Of a stretch of 64,000 nt of DNA, positions 39,927-48,107 are shown one piece after another (position 1 is the stretch's first letter; every line of letters begins with the position of its first letter). Position numbers and translations under genes: made by a program. The notes under the pieces are model-generated. The model ran no database searches and had not been told where the DNA came from. It saw nothing but the letters and a program-made list of their open reading frames with translations. The stretch covers positions 12,446 through 76,445 of the forward strand of contig JAWLGK010000017.1 in the NCBI GenBank assembly GCA_041685115.1. Reading direction: 5' to 3'. Origin of the DNA: JALOAT01 sp041685115 (GTDB lineage Bacteria; Pseudomonadota; Gammaproteobacteria; Thiohalomonadales; Thiohalomonadaceae).

Positions 39927-40130
39927 TCAGTCGCCCGCTGTCACCACATGCATACTGCGTCGGGCGCGCATGGCAGCGAGTTGATCCTGATAGCCGATGA
40001 TCAGGCCTTCCAGGATACCCCGGGCGATGAGGGCGTCGGTACCGTGTGGGGCCCGCCGGGCCTCGTGCAGGCGGTCCCGCAGCTCCTCGATCTGGTCCTC
40101 GAACTGTGCTTCCAATCCCCTGTCTTGCAT
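39927..40130 (-). CDS. Small helical protein of unknown function
   Basis: A 67-residue protein, MQDRGLEAQFEDQIEELRDR then LIARGILEGLIIGYQDQLAA, largely helical and probably coiled coil. AAGAAGG lies five bases before the ATG and supports translation. No family recognised. It is downstream of two other small minus-strand genes and may share their transcript. Confidence 0.6.
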   Translation of the reverse strand: MQDRGLEAQFEDQIEELRDRLHEARRAPHGTDALIARGILEGLIIGYQDQLAAMRARRSMHVVTAGD

Positions 40131-40213
40131 AAGCCTTCTTTATCTTTCCGTGTGGGAGGCAAAGTCTGTAAGGTAGACCACTGCCATCCTATTACAAGCG
40201 GAGAAAACCCTAA

Positions 40214-40552
40214 CTACCCCAGGGCTTTCACCTCCACCGACCAGGCGGTCCCCGGCGCGGCGGCGGGTTCGTGCTCGTAGCCGTGCACCCGCCGACCCTC
40301 GCTGGCGAGACCGCGCGCGTAGTAACGCTTCGCGGCCGCCACGAGTTCCTCGGACACACCTTCCGGCAACGCGTCGGGGGTGAGCAGCTCCGCGTGCAAC
40401 TCGTCCACCTGCGGCCGATCCAGATGCACGATTTCCACCACCACCGGGTCGTGGGCAAGACCGCCGCTGACGAAGCGCGCCAGCACCCGGCCGAAGTTCG
40501 CTCCAAGCTCCTGGCGTAGACGCAGGTTGGCGTCGTAAAAGGTGACCTTCAC
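40214..40552 (-). CDS. Hypothetical protein, coupled to an HhH protein
   Basis: A 112-residue protein starting at GTG (MKVTFYDANLRLRQELGANF), with DPVVVEIVHLDRPQVDELHA and a C-terminus EHEPAAAPGTAWSVEVKALG. The GTG overlaps the stop of the preceding helix-hairpin-helix gene (GTGA), so they are co-translated. I do not recognise the family; fold looks alpha/beta. Confidence 0.6.
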   Translation of the reverse strand: MKVTFYDANLRLRQELGANFGRVLARFVSGGLAHDPVVVEIVHLDRPQVDELHAELLTPDALPEGVSEELVAAAKRYYARGLASEGRRVHGYEHEPAAAPGTAWSVEVKALG

Positions 40553-40758
40553 CGCTCCGGGTCCCGGGCCGGGATGGTGCAGCCCAGACGTTTCATGGCG
40601 ATGACATCCAGCACGCTCATGCCCGGCACCTTTTCCAGTTCATCGATGTGGCGGAACGGCCGGAAACGCATGATGGTGCGGGCCGTCACCGGGCCCAGGT
40701 CGCACACCTGCTGCATCTCGTCCGCACTCGCGCGATTCAGGTCTACGTTGGTCGACAT
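40549..40758 (-). CDS. ComEA-like helix-hairpin-helix protein
   Basis: A 69-residue protein made of a single HhH module pair: VDLNRASADEMQQVCDLGPV, RTIMRFRPFRHIDELEKVPG and MSVLDVIAMKRLG. This is the ComEA/PilE-type DNA-binding HhH fold without the membrane anchor, so it is cytoplasmic. AGAGGTG lies before the ATG. Its operon partner is the unknown gene downstream; it may act in DNA repair or binding, which is only an inference. Confidence 0.75.
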   Translation of the reverse strand: MSTNVDLNRASADEMQQVCDLGPVTARTIMRFRPFRHIDELEKVPGMSVLDVIAMKRLGCTIPARDPER

Positions 40759-41220
40759 GGCGGGCACCTCTTTATGCTCAAAGCCTCGTCCATCACGGCC
40801 GATCCGTACACGCCGCGGACCGTGAAACTCGCTCGGTCCGGGCGTGACGCAGTCCGGGGCCGGCGTGGACACGGCGTTGCTGGCTTCATTGAATCCCTGC
40901 CCGAAGACCACCCACGAGGCGGGAAGGATCCCGTCAGCGCCGCTATGGGGCTTCTTCAGGCGGAACCGGGATCTCCGTGATGCGGGACACGGACCGTCCA
41001 TCAGGCGAGGGACGTTATGGGTGGTAAGCGACTTATCAGTCTTCGTCAGCCCGGTTTCCACTTTCCCGCTTGGGTGCCGCCCTGCATCGACCGCTCCGGC
41101 GCCCCATGTCTTCCGGAGCCCTCTGCACGCATGCGGTAATGTCCGTGAAAACAGGCACTTACCGCTTCCTCTCAGCGTGCACTGGGCCCGCCACGGTGCC
41201 TGGCCAGGGGGGCGATGGCT
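40759..41220. other. Upstream region of the hydrogenase operon
   Basis: About 460 bp between the HhH gene (minus) and the hydrogenase promoter. I see no convincing gene. It is the natural place for binding sites of the sigma-54 activator HoxA and for IHF, but no site could be assigned with confidence by eye. Confidence 0.5.
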
Positions 41221-41236
41221 TGGCGTGTAATTTGCA
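41221..41236 (+). promoter_or_regulatory. Sigma-54 (-24/-12) promoter of the hybO operon
   Basis: TGGCGTGTAATTTGCA fits the sigma-54 consensus TGGCACG-N4-TTGCW with exact GG to GC spacing. Transcription would start near 41247, giving a leader of about 58 nt to the hybO ATG at 41305. The locus encodes its own NtrC-type activator (HoxA), which strongly supports this call. Confidence 0.8.
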
Positions 41237-41304
41237 GGACGGGGGTGATTTCTAGAGCCGTACTTATCACTACACCGATTGAGCCAGGGGGCGGAGGCGA
41301 ACGG

Positions 41305-42441
41305 ATGACCAGTCACGATCACTTCGAATTGCTTGAGCAGCGGTTGGGTATCAGCCGCCGTGATTTCCTCAAGTTCTGTACCGGCGTCGCCGCGACCATG
41401 GGCCTGTCCACCTCCGAGGCCATGGCCATGGCCGAAGCGGTCGCCACGCCCCGCAAGCGCCCCGTGGTGATCTGGCTGCACGGCCAGGAATGCACCGGCC
41501 CCACCGAGTCGTTGCTGCGTGGCCAGCATCCCTCCCTGGAGCGCCTGATCCTGGAGATGATTTCGCTGGATTATCACCAGACCCTGGATGCCGGCGCGGG
41601 TCATGACGTGGAGGCCGCGAAGGATGCCTCCATCGCCGCCAACAAGGGCCAGTATCTGCTGGTGGTGGAAGGTTCCGTCCCCACCAAGGACGGCGGCATT
41701 TACTGCAAGATCGCCGGCAAGACCATGCTCGAGCACACCCGCGAGGCGGCCGAGCACGCGGCGGCCATCATCGCCTTCGGTTCCTGCGCCTCCTGGGGCG
41801 GCGTGCAGTCCGTCGGCCCCAACCCCACCGAGGCCAAGGGCGTCGGCGCAATACTGGCGGGCAAGACCGTGGTGAACCTGCCGGGCTGCCCGCCGAATCC
41901 CTACAACTTTCTCGCCACGGTGATGCACTTCCTCACCTTCGGCACCCTGCCCGAGCTGGACGGCGAAGGCCGCCCGAAGTTCGCCTACGGCCGTCTGGTG
42001 CACGAGAACTGCGAGCGCCGCCCGCACTTCGACGCCGGCCGCTTCGCCAAGGAGTTCGGCGATGAGGGTCACCGCAAGGGCTGGTGTCTGTACAAGCTCG
42101 GCTGCAAGGGTCCCGAGACCTATGCCAATTGTCCGGCGGTGGAGTTCAACGACATCGGCGGCGGCACCTGGCCGGTGGGCGTTGGCCATCCCTGCTTCGG
42201 CTGCGCGCAGGAGGGCGTGGGTTTTGCCAAGCCGCTGTTCAGCTTGGCCGAGGTCAAGACCCACACGCCGCCCAACGCCTTCCCGTTCATCAACGACCGC
42301 GAAGGCGTCTCTGGCGTGACCGCGGGCGCGGCGGCGGTGGCCGGTGCGGCCATCGGCGCGGTGGTGGGCGCAAGCGCGGTGGCCGCCTCGAAGCTCGGCA
42401 AATCCGAGGACGAAGCGAAGAACAGCGACAGCCGCGATTGA
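41305..42441 (+). CDS. hybO: [NiFe]-hydrogenase small subunit HybO, Tat-exported
   Basis: A 378-residue small subunit closely patterned on E. coli HybO. The Tat signal is ISRRDFLKFCTGVAATMG; a C-terminal hydrophobic anchor covers about residues 337-361. Iron-sulphur ligands seen include C161 and C195 (proximal), HENCERR and CLYKLGCKG (distal) and NCPAVEF..GHPCFGC (medial). The first proximal motif, however, reads ECTGPTES: C63 is present but residue 66, normally the second Cys, is Pro (codon CCC at 41500-41502). GGAGG precedes the ATG. The enzyme should pass electrons from H2 to HybA/HybB. Confidence 0.95.
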   Translation: MTSHDHFELLEQRLGISRRDFLKFCTGVAATMGLSTSEAMAMAEAVATPRKRPVVIWLHGQECTGPTESLLRGQHPSLERLILEMISLDYHQTLDAGAGHDVEAAKDASIAANKGQYLLVVEGSVPTKDGGIYCKIAGKTMLEHTREAAEHAAAIIAFGSCASWGGVQSVGPNPTEAKGVGAILAGKTVVNLPGCPPNPYNFLATVMHFLTFGTLPELDGEGRPKFAYGRLVHENCERRPHFDAGRFAKEFGDEGHRKGWCLYKLGCKGPETYANCPAVEFNDIGGGTWPVGVGHPCFGCAQEGVGFAKPLFSLAEVKTHTPPNAFPFINDREGVSGVTAGAAAVAGAAIGAVVGASAVAASKLGKSEDEAKNSDSRD

Positions 42442-42451
42442 GGGGACTGCC

Positions 42452-43420
42452 ATGAAGCGTCGAGATTTCCTCAAGGCCGCGGCCGGCACCTCCGCGTTAT
42501 GCGGAATGGGCGTCGCCGAAGCGCGGCCCAACCTGGAGCCGGCACCGCAGGCGGTGGGCATGCTGTTCGACTCCACCCTGTGCGTCGGCTGCAAGGCCTG
42601 CGTCGCCGCCTGCAAGGAGACCAACGGCATGCCGCCGGTGGCCGATGGCGACATCGATTACTACGACTCCGCCCGTGACCTCTCGGGCGATACCCTGAAT
42701 GTCATCAAGGTCTACCGCGACGGCAACGGCGCCACCAAGGACGCGGTGCAGGACGGTTTCGCCTTCGAGAAGCGCAGCTGCATGCACTGCGTGGACCCGG
42801 GCTGTGTCTCGGTGTGTCCGGTGACGGCCATGCGCCGCGACCCGCTCACGGGCATCGTCAGCTACCACGCCGACGTGTGCATCGGCTGCCGCAACTGCAT
42901 GGTGGGCTGCCCCTACAACGTGCCGCAGTACCAGTTCGACAAGACCTTCGGCCAGATCGCCAAGTGTCAGATGTGCAACCAGCCCGGCGTGGAGCGCATC
43001 AGCAAGGGCGGCATCACCGCCTGCGCCGAGGCCTGCCCCACGGGCGCGACCCTGTTCGGCTCGCGTGAGGCGCTGCTCGCCGAGGCCAAACGCCGCCTGG
43101 CGCTGAAGCCTGGTGAGATCTACAGCTACCCGCTCGGCGACGTGCGCAAGCCCTACCGTCGCCACGAGAAAGCGGCGCCCGCCTACATGCCCCACGTATG
43201 GGGCGAGCGCGAGGCCGGCGGCACGAACGTGATGCACATCGCGGCCATTCCCTTCGACAAGCTGGGCATGCCGCCGCTCGGCGAGCGCTCCGCGGTGTCG
43301 GTGGCCGAAGGCGTGCAGCATGCGCTCTACAGCTACTTCGCGCTGCCCGCCATCGCCCTCGCCGGGCTCACCTACGTGGTCAGGCGCAACACCGACAAGA
43401 ACGACGGAGGTGAGTCATGA
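42452..43420 (+). CDS. hybA: Hydrogenase electron-transfer subunit HybA (four-cluster ferredoxin)
   Basis: A 322-residue periplasmic ferredoxin-like protein. The Tat signal MKRRDFLKAAAGTSALCGMG is followed by cysteine blocks CVGCKACVAACK, CMHCVDPGCVSVCP, CIGCRNCMVGCPY and CQMCN..CAEACP, enough for four [4Fe-4S] clusters. A C-terminal helix (SYFALPAIALAGLTYVV) anchors it. In Hyd-2-type enzymes HybA carries electrons between HybO and the membrane subunit HybB. It follows hybO by ten bases and overlaps hybB by four. Confidence 0.94.
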   Translation: MKRRDFLKAAAGTSALCGMGVAEARPNLEPAPQAVGMLFDSTLCVGCKACVAACKETNGMPPVADGDIDYYDSARDLSGDTLNVIKVYRDGNGATKDAVQDGFAFEKRSCMHCVDPGCVSVCPVTAMRRDPLTGIVSYHADVCIGCRNCMVGCPYNVPQYQFDKTFGQIAKCQMCNQPGVERISKGGITACAEACPTGATLFGSREALLAEAKRRLALKPGEIYSYPLGDVRKPYRRHEKAAPAYMPHVWGEREAGGTNVMHIAAIPFDKLGMPPLGERSAVSVAEGVQHALYSYFALPAIALAGLTYVVRRNTDKNDGGES

Positions 43421-44556
43421 GTGCCTATCGGCCGTTGGGCGGACGCATCCTCACACCCACCGTGCTCGGCCTCGGCGCGCTGGCCGCCATCGGGTTTTTC
43501 TTCCTCGCCATCCGCTTCATCAGCGGCATGGGCGCGGTGACCAACCTGAACGGCGGTTACGGCTGGGGCATCTGGGTGGTGTACGACGTGGTGGTGGGCA
43601 CGGCCTTCGCGTGCGGTGGCTACGCCCTCGCCATCACCGTCTATGTGCTCAACAAGGGTCGGTACCACCCGCTGGTGCGGCCGGCCTTGCTGGCGAGCCT
43701 GCTCGGCTATGCGCTCGGCGGTTTCGGCGCATTCTTCGACATGGGCCGCTGGTGGCAGTTTTACGAGATCCTGTTGCCGTGGAACTGGAACTTCAACTCG
43801 GTGATGCTGGAAGTGGGCCTGTGCGTGATGGCCTACATCGTGGTGCTGGCCATCGAGTTCTCGCCCGCCTTCCTGGAGCGCCTCGGCCTGCGCGACATCC
43901 AAGCCAAGCTGAACAAGCTGCTGTTCCTGTTCATCGCCATCGGCGTGCTGCTGCCCACCATGCATCAGTCGTCCCTGGGTTCGCTGCTCATTGCCATGGG
44001 CCACAAGGTCCATCCGCTGTGGCAGGCCATGGAGCTGATGCCGCTGCTGGCCATCGTCACTGCGGTGACCATGGGCTTCTCCATCGTGCTGTTCGAGGCC
44101 TCCATGGTCACGGTGGGTTTCCGGCGCCCCTCCGAAAGCCATCTGCTGTCGGGACTGGCGCGGGCCATCACCGGCCTCGTCGCGGTGTACCTGGTGATCC
44201 GCTTCGGCGAACTGCTGGTGCGCGGCAAGCTCGGTCTCGCGTTTGCCTTCGACTTCGCCGCGCTGATGTTCTGGATCGAGACCGCGCTGTTCCTGGTGCC
44301 GCTGGTGGTGCTGTCCTCGCCGGCAAAACGCAACAGCGGCCGCGCGCTCCTCATTGCCGCGGTCTCCATGTTGTTTGCAGGCGCGCTGTGGCGCTTCAAC
44401 GCCTATCTCATCACCTTCAATCCGGGGCCGGGCTACAGCTACTTCCCGTCGGTGCCGGAGATCATGGTGACGGTGGGCATCGTGGCCTTCGAAGTGCTGG
44501 TCTACATCGTGCTCGTGCGCCTGCTGCCGGTGCTGCACGACGCCCGCCATGCCTGA
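43417..44556 (+). CDS. hybB: Hydrogenase membrane subunit HybB (NrfD-like)
   Basis: A 379-residue integral membrane protein with about ten helices, NrfD/PsrC-like. It exchanges electrons with the quinone pool and, in Hyd-2, is linked to proton movement. Features include GGYGWGIWVVYDVVVGTAFA, FDMGRWWQFYEILLPWNWNF, PTMHQSSLGSLLIAMGHKVH and the long C-terminal helix before RLLPVLHDARHA. No heme-binding cytochrome b subunit (HupC) is present in the locus, so HybB is the only quinone partner. Confidence 0.93.
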   Translation: MSAYRPLGGRILTPTVLGLGALAAIGFFFLAIRFISGMGAVTNLNGGYGWGIWVVYDVVVGTAFACGGYALAITVYVLNKGRYHPLVRPALLASLLGYALGGFGAFFDMGRWWQFYEILLPWNWNFNSVMLEVGLCVMAYIVVLAIEFSPAFLERLGLRDIQAKLNKLLFLFIAIGVLLPTMHQSSLGSLLIAMGHKVHPLWQAMELMPLLAIVTAVTMGFSIVLFEASMVTVGFRRPSESHLLSGLARAITGLVAVYLVIRFGELLVRGKLGLAFAFDFAALMFWIETALFLVPLVVLSSPAKRNSGRALLIAAVSMLFAGALWRFNAYLITFNPGPGYSYFPSVPEIMVTVGIVAFEVLVYIVLVRLLPVLHDARHA

Positions 44557-44583
44557 TAAAGAATTGCCAGAGGAGAGAGCAAC

Positions 44584-46287
44584 GTGACGACGCGTATTAC
44601 GGTGGATCCGGTAACCCGCATCGAAGGCCATCTGCGCATCGATGTGGAAGTGGACAACGGCAGGGTGACCAAGGCCTGGTCATCGGGCCAGATGTGGCGC
44701 GGCATCGAGAAGATCCTGGTGGGCCGCGACCCGCGCGAGGCCTGGCTGTTCACGCAGCGTTTCTGCGGCGTGTGCACCACCACCCACGCCATCACCTCGG
44801 TGCGCGCGGTGGAGAACGCCCTCGGCATGGAGGTACCGGTGAATGCGCAGCTGGTACGCAACATCATCCAGACGGCACACACCATCCAGGACCATATCGT
44901 GCACTTCTATCACCTCTCGGCGGTGGACTGGGTCGATGTGGTATCCGCGCTCAAGGCCGATCCGAAGAAGGCCGCCCAGCTGGCCGAGAGCCTGTCCGAT
45001 TGGCACCTGAATGGCCCGCATGAGATGAAGGCGGTACAGGATCGCCTGAAGACCTTCGTGAACAGCGGCCAACTCGGGCCTTTCGCCACGGGCTACTGGG
45101 GCCACCCGGCCATGAAGCTGCCGCCCGAGGTGAACCTCATGGCGGTGGCGCATTACCTCCAGGCACTGGAGGTCCAGAACTACGCCAACAAGATCGTCGC
45201 CGTGCTCGGCGGCAAGTCGCCGCACATCCAGAACCTCGCCGTGGGCGGCATCAGCAACGCCATCAACATGAACAGCCAGTCGGTGCTGAACATGGAGCGG
45301 CTGATGATGATCAAGGGCTGGATGGACAAGCTCGAACACTTCGTAAAGTCGGTGTACCTGACCGACGTGCCCGCCATCGGCGCCTTCTATCTGGACTGGG
45401 CCGGCTACGGCAAGGGCATCACCAACTACCTGGCCGTGCCCGATTGCCCGCAGGACAGCAAGGGCACGGTGTTCGATCTGCCCGGCGGCTACATCGAGAA
45501 CGGCGACCTCAGCACCTTCAAGCCCATCCTCACCCATGGCGACGCGTACTTCCGCGACGGCGTGGCGGAGAGTTCCAAGCATGCCTGGTATCACGGTGAC
45601 CAGCCGCTGCATCCGTACGACGGTGAAACCGAGCCCAACTACACGGACTTCCAGGACGACGGTAAGTACTCCTGGGTCAAGGCGCCCACCTTCTACGGCA
45701 AGCGCGCTCAGGTGGGACCGCTGGCCCATGTGCTGGTGCTGGTGGCCGCGGGCCACGAGGGCGCGAAGCGCTACCTCGATCAGGCCATGGGCACCCTGCG
45801 TGCCGTGTCCAAGAACCCCAACATCCCGCTCGATGCGCTGCATTCCACCATTGGCCGCCACGCCGCCCGCTCGGTACGCGCCAGCATGATGCTCGACACC
45901 CTCGAGCAGCAGTGGCAGAAGCTCATCGACAACATCGCCACGGGCGACACCGAAATCTTCAATCCGCCGGTGTTCCCCAAGGGCGAGGTGCGCGGCTTCG
46001 GCTTCCACGAGGCGCCCCGTGGTGCACTGTCGCACTGGGTGGTCATCGAGGACGGGAAGATCAAGAATTACCAGGCGGTAGTGCCCAGCACCTGGAACTC
46101 CGGCCCGCGCGACCAGAACGACGAGCTCGGCCCCTACGAGGCGTCGCTCATGGACAATCCGGTGGCGGATCCGAAACAGCCGCTGGAGGTGCTGCGCACC
46201 GTACACTCGTTCGATCCCTGCATCGCCTGCGCCATCCACATGGTGGACACGGAGCAGCAGGAAATCGTCAAGGTCAAGGCGCTGTGA
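44584..46287 (+). CDS. hybC: [NiFe]-hydrogenase large subunit HybC
   Basis: A 567-residue catalytic subunit. The Ni ligands are C61/C64 in QRFCGVCTTTH and C546/C549 in DPCIACAIH. The 15 residues after H552 (MVDTEQQEIVKVKAL) are the C-terminal extension that HybD should remove after nickel insertion. Other conserved parts are DPVTRIEGHLRIDVEV and PAMKLPPEVNLMAVAHYLQA. The sequence follows HybC of E. coli Hyd-2 throughout. GAGAGAG precedes the start. It is preceded by hybB and followed by hupE. Confidence 0.96.
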   Translation: MTTRITVDPVTRIEGHLRIDVEVDNGRVTKAWSSGQMWRGIEKILVGRDPREAWLFTQRFCGVCTTTHAITSVRAVENALGMEVPVNAQLVRNIIQTAHTIQDHIVHFYHLSAVDWVDVVSALKADPKKAAQLAESLSDWHLNGPHEMKAVQDRLKTFVNSGQLGPFATGYWGHPAMKLPPEVNLMAVAHYLQALEVQNYANKIVAVLGGKSPHIQNLAVGGISNAINMNSQSVLNMERLMMIKGWMDKLEHFVKSVYLTDVPAIGAFYLDWAGYGKGITNYLAVPDCPQDSKGTVFDLPGGYIENGDLSTFKPILTHGDAYFRDGVAESSKHAWYHGDQPLHPYDGETEPNYTDFQDDGKYSWVKAPTFYGKRAQVGPLAHVLVLVAAGHEGAKRYLDQAMGTLRAVSKNPNIPLDALHSTIGRHAARSVRASMMLDTLEQQWQKLIDNIATGDTEIFNPPVFPKGEVRGFGFHEAPRGALSHWVVIEDGKIKNYQAVVPSTWNSGPRDQNDELGPYEASLMDNPVADPKQPLEVLRTVHSFDPCIACAIHMVDTEQQEIVKVKAL

Positions 46288-46304
46288 AGCCGAGGAAAAC
46301 CACC

Positions 46305-46889
46305 ATGCGCGTAATGAACAAGAAAACCATTTCCCGCGCCGCCGCACTGGCGTTGCTCACCGGCCCCACGCTGGCCTTTGCCCACACCGGTCATTACGAC
46401 GGCGGCGGGCTGATGCACGGCCTGATGCATCCGCTGGGCGGACTCGACCACCTGCTTGCCATGGTGGCCGTGGGCCTGTGGGCCGCTTACGCGGGCGGCC
46501 GTGCGCTGTGGGCGCTGCCGGCGGCGTTCGTCGGCATGATGTTGGCCGGGGCCATGCTCGGCTTCGCCGGCATCGCCCTGCCGTTCATGGAGCCGCTGAT
46601 CCTCGCCTCGGTGGTGGTGCTGGGCCTGCTGGTCGCCTTCAACGTGCGTATGCCGCTCATGCCGGGCATGGCGCTCATTGCACTGTTCGGGGTTTTCCAC
46701 GGTCAGGCCCACGCCCTTGAGATGTCCGCGGGCGCGGGCGCGCTCGCCTATGCCGCGGGCTTCGCCAGCGTCACGGCGCTGCTGCACGCCAGCGGCATCG
46801 CCCTCGGCCAGTGGCTGCTTGCGGGTCGCGGTGCACGGCTCATCGGTCTCGGCATGGCCTCCGCGGGCGTGTTCATGGCCGTGGGTTGA
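46305..46889 (+). CDS. hupE: HupE/UreJ family protein (nickel transport-linked)
   Basis: A 194-residue membrane protein of the HupE/UreJ family, with a signal-like N-terminus (MRVMNKKTISRAAALALLTG) followed by FAHTGHYDGGGLMHGLMHPL, where the HxxxxDH-type motif HPLGGLDHLLAM is present, and about six helices; FHGQAHALEM lies in the middle. In other bacteria HupE has been shown to take up nickel. It is 17 bases after hybC in the same transcription unit, ahead of an intergenic transposable element. GAGGAAA precedes the ATG. Confidence 0.88.
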   Translation: MRVMNKKTISRAAALALLTGPTLAFAHTGHYDGGGLMHGLMHPLGGLDHLLAMVAVGLWAAYAGGRALWALPAAFVGMMLAGAMLGFAGIALPFMEPLILASVVVLGLLVAFNVRMPLMPGMALIALFGVFHGQAHALEMSAGAGALAYAAGFASVTALLHASGIALGQWLLAGRGARLIGLGMASAGVFMAVG

Positions 46890-46907
46890 CCTGGGGAGGG
46901 TTGATCT

Positions 46908-47205
46908 CGCCAAGGTGCGAAGATCGCCAAGATAAAGCGGAAAGCTTGGCTTAGCCCCCTCTCCCTCCGGGCTGTCTCTTAGTCACATCATTTCTAGGAG
47001 AGACAGAAGCTTGCGTCCCTTCTCCCTCCGGGAGAAGGACAGGATGAGGGGATCAATAAACCAACGGCCGCATCTGAATTGATCCCCTCTCCCCAGCCCT
47101 CTCCCGGAGGGAGAGGGGGCAAGAAGGACGGCTACAACGGAAAAATGTGACCAAGAGACAGCCCTCCGGGACATCTTCAACATTGGCGATCTTCGCGCCT
47201 TGGCG
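46908..47205. repeat. CGCCAAG intergenic palindrome interrupted by a mobile element
   Basis: The 23-bp arms at 46908-46930 (CGCCAAGGTGCGAAGATCGC..) and 47183-47205 are inverted copies with one mismatch. The transposable element at 46972-47161 lies between them, so an older palindrome was split. Confidence 0.65.
46972..47161. mobile_element. 190-bp non-autonomous transposable element (MITE) with IS50-like ends
   Basis: The ends are CTGTCTCTTAGTCACATC and, inverted, CTGTCTCTTGGTCACATT, an 18-bp terminal inverted repeat resembling IS50/Tn5 ends (CTGTCTCTTGATCAGATCT). CCCTCCGGG is duplicated exactly on both flanks (46963-46971 and 47162-47170), the 9-bp target duplication typical of IS4-family elements. 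The interior has no gene but has inverted CTCCCGGAGGGAG-type arms. Confidence 0.85.
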
Positions 47206-47236
47206 ATATCCAAGTAATCAACGAGGAAAACTCACT

Positions 47237-47776
47237 GTGTCGCGCATTCTGGTGCTCGGTCTGGGCAACATCCTGATGCAGGACGAAGGCGTGGGCGTGC
47301 GCGTGGCGGAGCTGCTGGAGAGCCGCTACGAACTGCCGCCCGAGGTGGAAGTGATCGACGGCGGCACCGCCGGCACCGAGCTGTTCGAGCCCATGCGCGG
47401 CAAGGAACGGCTCATCGTCACTGATTGCGTCAACACCGGCGCCGCACCGGGCACCCTGGTGCGCCTCGCCGACGAACAGGTACCGGCCTTCTTCCAGACC
47501 AAGATTTCCAATCACCAACTGGGCCTGTCCGACCTGCTCGGCTTGCTCGCCGTCAGCGGCGAGGCACCGAAACACGTGACCATCATCGGCATGGTGCCCT
47601 ACGACCTGAACAACACCCTGGGGCTGAGCGACGCCACCTTGCAGAAGGTGGAGGCCATGCTGCAGATGGTGATCGACGAGCTGGCCGTGGCCGGCGCCAG
47701 CCTCACGCCGCGTGAGTGCCCGCTGCCCTGCTTCTGGGAGAGTAAGACCCGGGAGGGTGAACCGGCATGTGCATAG
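47237..47776 (+). CDS. hybD: Hydrogenase maturation endopeptidase HybD
   Basis: A 179-residue HybD/HyaD/HupD-type protease that clips the HybC C-terminal extension. It starts with GTG; VSRILVLGLGNILMQDEGVG is the family N-terminus with the conserved Glu (E17) as one nickel ligand. The Asp in LIVTDCVNTG and the His in ISNHQLGLSDLL fit the other two ligands. GAGGAAAAC precedes the start. The last ten bases overlap the next gene. It lies just downstream of the transposable element, which may have separated it from the hybOABC-hupE transcript. Confidence 0.93.
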   Translation: MSRILVLGLGNILMQDEGVGVRVAELLESRYELPPEVEVIDGGTAGTELFEPMRGKERLIVTDCVNTGAAPGTLVRLADEQVPAFFQTKISNHQLGLSDLLGLLAVSGEAPKHVTIIGMVPYDLNNTLGLSDATLQKVEAMLQMVIDELAVAGASLTPRECPLPCFWESKTREGEPACA

Positions 47777-48042
47777 GCGTTCCGGTGCAGGTGATCGAAA
47801 GCCAGGGCTTTTATGCCCGCTGCCGCGGCCGCAACGGCGAGGAGTGGGTCAACCTCATGCTGGTCGGCCCGCAGCCGGCGGGTACTTGGCTGCTGAACTT
47901 TCTTGGCTCGGCCCGTGAGGTGATGAGCGAGGAAGACGCGCTCCACGCCAACCGCGCCTTCGAGGCCCTGGATGCGGTGATGGCCGGCGAAACAGACATC
48001 GATCTCGATCACTACTTCCCCGGGCTCGGCGTCACACGCTGA
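47767..48042 (+). CDS. hybG: HypC-family chaperone specific to the structural hydrogenase (HybG/HupF-like)
   Basis: A 91-residue HypC-family chaperone. The first residues MCIGVPVQVIE contain the essential N-terminal Cys2 and Pro. The rest (EEWVNLMLVGPQPAGTWLLN then ALHANRAFEALDAVMAGETD) matches HupF/HybG-type chaperones more than the shorter HypC encoded at 51912. Such proteins carry the Fe(CN)2CO unit with HypD and hold the immature large subunit. It overlaps hybD by ten bases. Which large subunit each chaperone serves is inferred from position. Confidence 0.9.
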   Translation: MCIGVPVQVIESQGFYARCRGRNGEEWVNLMLVGPQPAGTWLLNFLGSAREVMSEEDALHANRAFEALDAVMAGETDIDLDHYFPGLGVTR

Positions 48043-48107
48043 CCAGTGTGGGAGCGGCCTCAGGCCGCGTTCGCACAGCAACATTCCCCACCGAAGTTCC
48101 CAGGCCC

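Noticed and set aside
41305..42441. Frameshift or pseudogene explanation for the missing Cys in HybO
   Set aside because: The reading frame is intact before and after codon 66 and matches HybO throughout, so only a substitution remains.
40549..42654. 701-codon open frame on the minus strand
   Set aside because: Only its last 69 codons (the HhH protein) are supported. The rest runs antisense through hybO and its promoter.
44680..46347. 555-codon open frame on the minus strand
   Set aside because: Antisense to hybC and hupE, with no ribosome-binding site or recognisable domain.
46972..47161. Full insertion sequence
   Set aside because: The ends look IS50-like, but 190 bp cannot encode a transposase and no frame is present; called a non-autonomous element.
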